From assembly GCA_024638345.1 (NCBI GenBank), contig JAHEKL010000054.1, positions 1 to 12,785 on the forward strand: DNA of 12,785 nucleotides, in the 5' to 3' direction. A model generated the notes under the pieces. The model was given only the letters and a program-made list of their open reading frames with translations, made no database searches and was not told the DNA's origin. This document shows positions 7,073 through 12,785 of the stretch, in pieces; positions within the stretch are counted from its first letter, which is position 1; every line of letters begins with the position of its first letter. Source of the DNA: Gammaproteobacteria bacterium. Lineage in GTDB: Bacteria > Gemmatimonadota > Gemmatimonadetes > Longimicrobiales > Gaopeijiaceae. The position numbers and the translations under genes are program-made.

Positions 7073-7125
7073 GTCAGATCACGCTCTCGGTCGCGTTCAG
7101 GTCCACGTTGGAAGAAGGGTCGAGG

Positions 7126-7446
7126 CTAGGAAAGAAGTCGATCCGTCTTCGCCGCCATGATGAAGTCGTTGCGATGGAGACCACGGATCTTGTGCGTCCA
7201 CCAGGCCACACCGACCCGGCCCCACTCAGTGACCAGGGCCGGATGGTGTCCCTCCTCCTCGGCGACTCGTCCGACTTCGTTGGTGAAGGCGAGGGCCTCC
7301 GCGAAGTCCGGAAACGCGAATATACGCTCGAGCCTCGGCACTCCGTCACGCTCCTCGATGGACCAGAGGGGTACCTGCTGGAGAAGCCCCTTCGCCTCCT
7401 CCGCGGTGACCGTCGGAGCATCTCTTCGACAGGCCTCGCACTTCAT
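7126..7446 (-). CDS. Pterin-4a-carbinolamine dehydratase, 106 aa
   Basis: The enzyme dehydrates 4a-hydroxytetrahydrobiopterin in the recycling of the pterin cofactor used by aromatic amino acid hydroxylases. The active-site block is EEEGHHPALVTEWGRVGVAWWTH: His67-His68 and His85 correspond to the three active-site histidines of the family, and the ending IRGLHRNDFIMAAKTD is characteristic. The length is normal for bacterial members. The start MKCEACRRDAP, with a C-x2-C pair, is common in the bacterial subgroup. I chose ATG at 7446; the frame stays open to 7854 upstream, but that part lacks family resemblance and runs into the divergent gene. No aromatic hydroxylase gene is in the window, so a partner elsewhere, or a role of this protein without a hydroxylase, is possible. 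It is the first gene of the minus-strand group. Confidence 0.93.
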   Translation of the reverse strand: MKCEACRRDAPTVTAEEAKGLLQQVPLWSIEERDGVPRLERIFAFPDFAEALAFTNEVGRVAEEEGHHPALVTEWGRVGVAWWTHKIRGLHRNDFIMAAKTDRLLS

Positions 7447-7755
7447 CGTCGCCAGGGTTTCCACGTTTTCTTGCTCTCGTCTCGGGGGATGCCCACGACC
7501 CGGATCCCACTGGTTAGGCGTGTCCGACTGGATAGGAGTATAGGTTCCTCGGGGGAAAGACCCCAGTGCTCGCGGACGCTCGGACTCTGGAACTCCGATC
7601 GGGGACCCGGTGTCTCCGACGCGTCTCGGGTCCCCACCGAGATCTGCGCCCGCTGAACACATCGCACCCGACGCGGTGTCAGGATATGGTGCCGGACTTG
7701 CAGACCCGGCTCGACCCGCGAACCCACCCGCCCAGAGGAACGGAACACCTGTCTC
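7447..7755. other. Divergent intergenic region, 309 bases
   Basis: This lies between the dehydratase (minus) and DUF5916 (plus) genes. On the minus strand TATACT (complement of 7537-7542) matches five of six -10 bases about 90 bases before the dehydratase ATG, but the position 17 bases upstream (TGGGGT) is a poor -35. A short GGGG/CCCC hairpin lies at 7552-7564 and a 9-base inverted repeat at 7601-7635. No convincing + strand promoter was seen. The open frames here are arginine/serine-rich shadows and look non-coding. Confidence 0.6.
7601..7635. repeat. 9-base inverted repeat between divergent genes
   Basis: GGGGACCCG (7601-7609) and CGGGTCCCC (7627-7635) are perfect complements separated by 17 bases. 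GATC occurs on each outer side (7597-7600 and 7641-7644). It could be an operator or a stem in the leader of the DUF5916 transcript, 120 bases before its start. In GC-rich DNA a chance match of this size is possible. Confidence 0.5.
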
Positions 7756-10491
7756 GTGAGTAGCTGGCTCCCGATGAATGTCTTCCCTCACAGGGCGACG
7801 GCGTGGATGGTCGGCGCGGTCGCTCTGATCGCGCCTGTGCACGGCGTCGGCCAAGCCCTCTCTTCAGGGGTGAAGCAGGCCAGCGCCGTGCGTGTGGCGT
7901 CCGGCGAGATCCAAGTTGACGGGCGACTCGACGAAGCCGTGTGGGATCGCGCGCTCCCAGTGTCGGACTTCGTACAGAAGGAACCGGTCGAGGGAGCGCC
8001 ACCGACCGAGAGTACCGAAGTTCGCTTCGTATACGACGACGGAGGTCTGTACGTCGGTGCCCGGATGGGCAGCACGCTTGGGCGCGAAGGGATCCAGGCG
8101 CCGCTGGGGCGTCGGGACAGTCCGTACAGCCCGGATCGCGGTCCGGCCAGGGGCGGCTTTCAGAGCCGGCCCGACGTGAGCGGACGGCCGGAGCTCGCAG
8201 AGTACATTCTGATCTCGCTCGACACGTTCCTCGACCGCAGGACCGCGTACAGCTTCGGTGTGACCGCCTCAGGTGTCCGAATCGACCACCAACACCTCTC
8301 GGACAGCGAGTCGGACATCGACCCGCGCTACGATCCCGTCTGGGAAGCAGCCGCGTCCGTCGACGACTCGAGCTGGACCGCGGAGATGTGGATTCCCTTC
8401 GAGCAGCTCCGCTTCGACGAGGTTGAGGAGCTCGTTTGGGGTCTGAACATCCACCGTTGGATTCCACTCAAGAATGAGGACGACTACTGGGTGCCGATCC
8501 CGAGGACCGAGGATGCATGGTCCTCCCGGTTCGGCTCGCTGCGTGGCATCGAGTCCATCGACCAGGGAGGGCGGATCGAGCTGCTGCCCTACGTGGCGGG
8601 GGGGTCGACCGTTGCACCGGACCGTGACCCCCGAAATCCGTTCATGGACGATCTGAATCTGGAAGGGAACTTGGGGGCGGACGTCAAGATGGGTCTGGGA
8701 TCGAATCTGACCCTGGACGCCACGTTCTTTCCCGACTTCGGACAGGTGGAAGTGGATCCTGCGGTGATCAACCTCACCGATACCGAGACGTTCTTTCCCG
8801 AGAGGCGTCCTTTCTTCACCGAGGGAGCCAGTCTCCTCGACGGACCCGAGAACAACTACTTCTACTCGCGTCGGATTGGCGGTTCGCCGCAAGGATCCGC
8901 CTCGGGGGACTTCGTCGATCTCCCGGGAGAGACCACGATTCTCGGTGCGGGGAAGCTCACGGGTCGTCTGCCTTCCGGGACGTCTCTCGGCATCCTGGCC
9001 GCCGTGACCGGTGAGGAACACGCCCGCACCTTCTCCCTCGATCCCGCGGGAAGCGACAGTGGCACGCTGGACGAGATACGGGTCGCGCCGCGGACGGGCT
9101 GGGCAATGGCTCGCATCCAGCAGGAATTCGGGGAGGTGGGCTCGACCGCCGCGCTGATGCTGAGTGGGGTGCATCGAAGCATGGACGACTCCGATCCGCT
9201 CGCGGCGCAGTTGCGGCGAAACGCCTGGATGGTGGGGGGCGACCTGTTGTGGCGGCTCGATGCCGGCGTCTACGAGATCTCGGTGAGCGGAGGTCTGACC
9301 GGCATCGGCGGCACCCGCGAAGCGATCCTGTTGGCCCAGCGTGGAAGCGAGCGGTACCTCCAGCGGCCGGACGCGGACTACGTCGAGGTGGACCCCACCC
9401 GTACGTCCATGTCCGGAGGAAAAGCGACGATCCAGGCCAGGAAGATCAGCGGCGCGCACTGGCTCTGGGACGCCTTCGTGGACTTCGAATCCCCCGAAGT
9501 CACCTTCAACGACGTCGGTCGTCTGGGGTCCGCGGATGGAATCATGACGCGTCAGGGGCTGACCTACCGAGAGACGGAACCGGGCGACGTGCTACGGGCG
9601 TACAGCTTCTCGGTCAACCACAACTCGGAGTGGAACTTCGGCTTCGACAAGCAGCACACGCGACTCGGCGCAAGCACCGAGCAGACCTGGAACAACTTCT
9701 GGACGACTCGGGCGTCGCTGAGCTACAGCCTTCGAGCGGAGAATCAACGGCTGACTCGAGGCGGACCGACCATGCTGGCGCCGGAGGATTGGGGAGTCTC
9801 GCTGAGTGTTCAAAGCAACTCGTCCGCTCAGACCCGCTGGAGGCTCGCGACCTCGTACGGCGAGAACGAGGTCGGGGGATGGAACGGAGACGTTTCCGCG
9901 GAGATCTCGCTGGTTCCCGCGCCTCGCTGGCAGCTGTCGTTCGTGCCGTCCTACGAGAGGATGGTGGACTCCAGGCAGTACGTCACCCTGCGGGATGGCG
10001 GGACACCGGCGACCTACGGCGGCCGCTACATCTTCGCGTTCACGGACCGCACCACCCTGGCGCTCGAAACCCGGCTGAACTTCACGATCAAGCCGGACCT
10101 GAACCTGGAGCTATACGCTCAGCCGTTCGCGGCCAGCGGCCGATTCTTCGACTTCGGGGAACTGGAGACTGCAGGGGGGCTCCCCCTACGCACGTATGGC
10201 ACCAGCGGTACGACCATCGCACGGGAGGAGGACGGGAGCCTGACGGTGCAGGACGGCAGCGCCCAATTCGTCATTCCGAATCAGGACTTCAACCTGCGTT
10301 CCTTTCGCAGCACCGCCGTGCTCAGCTGGGAGTGGCGTCCCGGAAGCACGTTGTTCCTGGTCTGGCAACAAGCACGCTCTCGACGGCTGAACGAGGGCGT
10401 GGGCGCGGACATCGGGGACCTTCTCGCTTCGCTCGGCTCCTCGGGTGAGAACTTCTTCGCGATCAAAGCGAGCTACTGGATCGGCCTCTGA
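7756..10491 (+). CDS. DUF5916 outer-membrane protein with N-terminal CBM9-like domain, 911 aa
   Basis: A signal peptide (hydrophobic core WMVGAVALIAPVHGVG) is followed by a CBM9-like domain beginning IQVDGRLDEAVWDRA and continuing through VRFVYDDGGLYVGARM to about residue 230. The DUF5916 region follows; its hallmark FFPERRPFFTEGASLL starts near residue 346, with YFYSRRIGG soon after. The last 450 or so residues alternate polar and aromatic residues in short strands and should form an outer-membrane beta-barrel, ending SYWIGL. Family members are abundant in Bacteroidota, Gemmatimonadota and Acidobacteriota; the role is unproven, with carbohydrate binding suggested only by the N-terminal fold. 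The GTG at 7756 is given as the start; ATG at 7774, six codons in, gives a cleaner signal peptide, and neither has a good ribosome binding site. It converges on the aldolase-like gene with 9 bases between stops. Confidence 0.93.
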   Translation: MSSWLPMNVFPHRATAWMVGAVALIAPVHGVGQALSSGVKQASAVRVASGEIQVDGRLDEAVWDRALPVSDFVQKEPVEGAPPTESTEVRFVYDDGGLYVGARMGSTLGREGIQAPLGRRDSPYSPDRGPARGGFQSRPDVSGRPELAEYILISLDTFLDRRTAYSFGVTASGVRIDHQHLSDSESDIDPRYDPVWEAAASVDDSSWTAEMWIPFEQLRFDEVEELVWGLNIHRWIPLKNEDDYWVPIPRTEDAWSSRFGSLRGIESIDQGGRIELLPYVAGGSTVAPDRDPRNPFMDDLNLEGNLGADVKMGLGSNLTLDATFFPDFGQVEVDPAVINLTDTETFFPERRPFFTEGASLLDGPENNYFYSRRIGGSPQGSASGDFVDLPGETTILGAGKLTGRLPSGTSLGILAAVTGEEHARTFSLDPAGSDSGTLDEIRVAPRTGWAMARIQQEFGEVGSTAALMLSGVHRSMDDSDPLAAQLRRNAWMVGGDLLWRLDAGVYEISVSGGLTGIGGTREAILLAQRGSERYLQRPDADYVEVDPTRTSMSGGKATIQARKISGAHWLWDAFVDFESPEVTFNDVGRLGSADGIMTRQGLTYRETEPGDVLRAYSFSVNHNSEWNFGFDKQHTRLGASTEQTWNNFWTTRASLSYSLRAENQRLTRGGPTMLAPEDWGVSLSVQSNSSAQTRWRLATSYGENEVGGWNGDVSAEISLVPAPRWQLSFVPSYERMVDSRQYVTLRDGGTPATYGGRYIFAFTDRTTLALETRLNFTIKPDLNLELYAQPFAASGRFFDFGELETAGGLPLRTYGTSGTTIAREEDGSLTVQDGSAQFVIPNQDFNLRSFRSTAVLSWEWRPGSTLFLVWQQARSRRLNEGVGADIGDLLASLGSSGENFFAIKASYWIGL

Positions 10492-10500
10492 GGTCCGCGT

Positions 10501-11739
10501 TCAGGTCGACATCCCCCTGGCCGCGATCTGCCATACACCCTCGACGCGGTCGTTCCTGACGGCGTACATCTGATCGTAGAGATTCACGACCGGGTCGCAG
10601 TGGGAAACGATGAGCTCGAGCTTGTCACCCGTCCGGTACGTCCGCGACGGGTCGTCGTACCGAAGCGTCCCGAACTCGTCCGAGCCCGACCGGTAGGTCA
10701 TTCCCGTCTCGCCTTTCACGATCGGCCAAGGCTGATTGATCGTGCAGGCCTTCGCCCCCGCATCGGTAGTGACTTGGCCCTCGTATTGGCTGTTCAGAAC
10801 CGTGGTCAGGATCGTCAGTGAGGGCTCGAAGTCGGAGTAGACCTCCGGGTCGGTCGCGCCACCGATCGCCAGGTACTGGGCGTCCATGAACACGTAGCTG
10901 CCCACCTGCACGTCCGTGAGTCCGGCGGTCTCGTGGTCGATGTTGTAGGTACCGGTTCCACCACCGCTGAAGATTTCCGTGTTCAGACCGGCACGCTCCA
11001 TCTCCACCTTGGTCTCGGCGGCTGGCGCCACGCGGTCGAGCGTGCGCGCTCGGCGCTCGGCGAACCCCTGGACGTGCTGTGAGCCTCCGTCATAACACAG
11101 CAAGCCTGCGAGGCGGAGACCCGGCAACCGATCGACCAGCTGGGCCAACTCGAGCGCGGGGCGACCCGGGGGAATCCCGGTCCGGTGACCTCCCGAGTCC
11201 ACGTCGACGACCACGTCGGCGTTGATGCCGATCGCCTGTGCGGCCTCGGACAGATCTCGTGCATTCTCGGCGGTGTCGGTGGCCTGGATGAATCCGGGAC
11301 ACCATCGTCTCAGACCCATCGCACGCTCGATCTTGACCGATGTCACGTTCGTCGTGGTCATCAGGATGCGATCGATTCCGTGTTCGAACATCGCGATCGC
11401 TTCGCTCACCTTTGCCGTGCAGATTCCCACGGAGCCGCTCTCCAGCTGACGGCGGGCAATTGCCGGACACTTGTGCGTCTTGGCGTGTGGACGGCTGGCG
11501 ATACCGTTGGCCGCCACCGTCCGTTGCATGGTCTGGAGGTTGGCCTCGAGCGCATCCAAATCCACACAGAGAGCCGGCGTGTCCAGCTCCCACTTGGAGA
11601 TGTCCTCCTGGATCTCTCCCTCTGCCGACAGCGAGCGCATCTCGGCCACGGTGTACCCCTTTACCGAAGATGGAACCCAAACGGCCGCGGCCCCCGCGGC
11701 CTGGAGGAAACGGCGACGAGATACGGATCCTTTTCTCAC
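10501..11739 (-). CDS. Tat-signal D-threonine aldolase/D-serine dehydratase-like PLP enzyme, 412 aa
   Basis: The N-terminus has a twin-arginine signal, SRRRFLQAAGAAAVW (residues 7-21), so the enzyme is probably exported folded with its cofactor. The catalytic part is the alanine-racemase-like barrel plus C-terminal beta domain of metal-dependent D-amino-acid enzymes. It opens ELDTPALCVDLDALEANL; RPHAKTHK (83-90) holds the likely PLP lysine Lys87. FSGGGTGTY (about 271-279) fits a cofactor phosphate loop, and SHCDPVVNLYD supplies a C-terminal metal site with His380 and Asp382. The His-x-Asp pair is as described for D-threonine aldolases, whereas D-serine dehydratases use His-x-Cys; here a Cys lies between them, so the reaction stays open. 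Substrates could be D-3-hydroxy-amino acids from peptidoglycan or the environment. The GTG at 11739 has GGAG seven bases upstream. It is divergent from the phosphatase gene. Confidence 0.9.
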   Translation of the reverse strand: MRKGSVSRRRFLQAAGAAAVWVPSSVKGYTVAEMRSLSAEGEIQEDISKWELDTPALCVDLDALEANLQTMQRTVAANGIASRPHAKTHKCPAIARRQLESGSVGICTAKVSEAIAMFEHGIDRILMTTTNVTSVKIERAMGLRRWCPGFIQATDTAENARDLSEAAQAIGINADVVVDVDSGGHRTGIPPGRPALELAQLVDRLPGLRLAGLLCYDGGSQHVQGFAERRARTLDRVAPAAETKVEMERAGLNTEIFSGGGTGTYNIDHETAGLTDVQVGSYVFMDAQYLAIGGATDPEVYSDFEPSLTILTTVLNSQYEGQVTTDAGAKACTINQPWPIVKGETGMTYRSGSDEFGTLRYDDPSRTYRTGDKLELIVSHCDPVVNLYDQMYAVRNDRVEGVWQIAARGMST

Positions 11740-11982
11740 GGTGGTCTCCGGTCTGGGGGTCGTAAGCCGAGCGACACCCCTTACTCATCGGGGATGTGCC
11801 CTCGGATCGCAAGAAGCGGGCGGCGTCATTAGGCTACACTCGCTGCCCTGCCCTACCGCCGGCCCCCCGGCGTTAGCAGATTCAGGCGCGAGTGGCGGAA
11901 GGCCGCCCCCTTGGTGTTAGTGAGTATCCGTCTGGCGTCAGTGAGTATCCGTCGCCCGGTCGCGAAGTCTCAAGGAGCATCC
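11740..11982. other. Divergent intergenic region, 243 bases, with hairpins and a direct repeat
   Basis: This separates the aldolase-like gene (minus) from the phosphatase gene (plus). Two GC hairpins are visible: CGCCGG-CCCC-CCGGCG at 11857-11872 and GGCGG-AAGG-CCGCC at 11894-11907. Neither is followed by T residues on either strand, so they are not typical intrinsic terminators. The direct repeat at 11913-11953 follows. No promoter hexamer pair was convincing on either strand; TACACT near 11835 is a possible -10 without a -35. Confidence 0.6.
11913..11953. repeat. Two-copy 20-base direct repeat, 21-base period, before the phosphatase gene
   Basis: The copy at 11913-11932 and the copy at 11934-11953 agree in 18 of 20 bases; the core AGTGAGTATCCGTC is identical over 14. 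The 21-base period places both copies on the same face of the DNA helix, as for a pair of operator half-sites. The second copy ends 30 bases before the ATG and 18 before the ribosome binding site (AAGGAG at 11972-11977). A partial third likeness, GGCGTTAG, lies at 11869-11876. Confidence 0.8.
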
Positions 11983-12785
11983 ATGCCCCGTTTCTGCTGG
12001 ACTGCGATCCTGGTCGGCGTGATCACGCTTCCCGCATGTCGCCATCTGGCGTCGCCTGCGGAATCCCAGGTCAGTGTCGATCCTCCCTCTCTCGTCGTGT
12101 TGGTGGCGATCGATCAGCTTCGACCCGACATGCTGGACCGCTACGACGCGCTCTTCCAAAGCGGTCTCCGCCGGCTTCTCGACGAGGGGTACCGATTCAC
12201 CAACGCCACCCACGATCATGCCGAGACCTCCACGGCGCCGGGGCATGTGACGCTGGCAACCGGTGTCTATCCCTCCCGTCACGGCGTGGTGGGCAATGAT
12301 TGGTTCGAGCTCCGAGACGGGAGTTGGGGAGAGGTCTACTCCATGGAGGATCCCCGGGCGGAGATCCTCGGTCACCCGGAGATGCCCGGACGCTCCCCGG
12401 CGAACATCGGTCGCCCGGGACTGCCGGACTGGATCGCCGCCGCGAATCCCGGTGCCCGCGTCGTCTCGATCTCTCAGAAGGATCGTGCTGCAATCGGGCT
12501 TTCGGCGACTTCCAATGGCCACGTGTATTGGCTCTCGGCCACGAGCGGGCAATTCATCACCTCGAGCTTCTACGCGTCCGAGTACCCGACCTGGGTGCAG
12601 CGCTTCAACGACGAGGAGATGCCCCGGATCTACTCGGATAGCGTCTGGGTGAACACGACCCCGGTGGAGGGCCATCGCCTGAGCAGACCCGACACCTCCT
12701 CGTACGAGTTCGACGGGGTGCATACGTTCTTTCCCCACAGAGCGTCCGATCTGGTGGACCTGTCCGACCCGTCCGCCCTCAATGA
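11983..12785 (+). CDS. PafA-like alkaline phosphatase lipoprotein, 3' partial
   Basis: The frame is open from ATG at 11983 to the window end (267 full codons). AAGGAG at 11972-11977 lies 5 bases before the start. A signal sequence ends in the lipobox LPAC (Cys19), so the protein should be lipid-anchored in the envelope. The alkaline phosphatase superfamily core is clear: VAIDQLRPDML with metal-binding Asp44, TSTAPGHVTLATG with the expected Thr84 nucleophile, and GVVGNDWF with Asn105. QKDRAAIG supplies Lys166 and Arg168; this K-x-R pair is the phosphate-binding mark of PafA-type monoesterases, in contrast to nucleotide pyrophosphatase relatives. It probably releases phosphate from monoesters outside the cytoplasm. 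The C-terminal half, with the remaining metal ligands, is beyond the window. The closely spaced direct repeat upstream may control it. Confidence 0.9.
   Translation, partial: MPRFCWTAILVGVITLPACRHLASPAESQVSVDPPSLVVLVAIDQLRPDMLDRYDALFQSGLRRLLDEGYRFTNATHDHAETSTAPGHVTLATGVYPSRHGVVGNDWFELRDGSWGEVYSMEDPRAEILGHPEMPGRSPANIGRPGLPDWIAAANPGARVVSISQKDRAAIGLSATSNGHVYWLSATSGQFITSSFYASEYPTWVQRFNDEEMPRIYSDSVWVNTTPVEGHRLSRPDTSSYEFDGVHTFFPHRASDLVDLSDPSALN

Noticed and set aside
7501..7600. Possible tRNA or small structured RNA
   Set aside because: Only a short GGGG/CCCC stem was found; no cloverleaf arms or T-loop consensus.
7447..7854. Long N-terminal extension of the dehydratase
   Set aside because: The extra 136 codons lack family similarity, are rich in Arg, Pro and Gly, and overlap the divergent DUF5916 gene.
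11913..11953. CRISPR-like array or PHO box
   Set aside because: There are only two copies with a 1-base gap and no spacers, and no CTGTCAT-type repeats with 11-base period.
11892..12299. Open frame encoding a VSEYPSG-type heptapeptide duplication over the direct repeat
   Set aside because: The 21-base period happens to be in frame, but the rest of the frame overlaps the phosphatase gene in another frame and resembles a shadow; no ribosome binding site or domain supports it.

Overview
The window is a high-GC bacterial chromosome segment carrying nine complete and two partial protein-coding genes. No tRNA, rRNA, CRISPR array, insertion sequence or prophage gene was seen. Several traits fit Gemmatimonadota or a related high-GC phylum: a DUF5916/CBM9-like outer-membrane protein, a fused GldF-GldG transporter with a DUF4340 partner, a Tat-exported D-threonine-aldolase-like enzyme and a PafA-type phosphatase lipoprotein. 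This is an inference from gene content, not a demonstrated taxonomy.

Left part (1-1625, + strand): the 3' end of a molybdenum-hydroxylase FAD subunit with three cysteines placed as in the [4Fe-4S]-carrying class. It is followed by a small unrecognised gene and a BON-domain lipoprotein, these two overlapping at ATGA. The 188-base gap at 1626-1813 holds a possible promoter, a dense set of hairpins and a strong intrinsic-terminator structure whose T-run abuts the ribosome binding site of the next gene. An upstream segment can pair with the left arm of that terminator, so the layout looks like a transcription attenuator.

ABC block (1814-5981, + strand): a GldA-like ATPase, a GldF-GldG fusion permease and a DUF4340 protein. 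Both junctions overlap by 4 bases, so the three are very probably made together as one envelope machine.

Minus-strand block (7446 down to 6001): pterin-4a-carbinolamine dehydratase, a DUF302 protein and a VTT/TVP38-like membrane protein, closely spaced. This block converges on the ABC block with only 19 bases between the stops. A 309-base divergent region (7447-7755) separates it from a 911-residue DUF5916 outer-membrane protein on the + strand.

Right part: on the minus strand, a Tat-signal PLP enzyme of the D-threonine aldolase/D-serine dehydratase fold (11739 down to 10501) converges on the DUF5916 gene. It diverges from a PafA-like alkaline phosphatase lipoprotein that runs off the window end (11983 onward). 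The 243-base divergent spacer holds two GC hairpins and a 20-base direct repeat with a 21-base period just before the phosphatase gene.

Most genes belong to recognisable families. The least explained signals are the structured leader at 1626-1813, the direct repeat at 11913-11953, the inverted repeat at 7601-7635 and the unrecognised small gene at 925-1305. I did not find a convincing wholly new multi-gene system.
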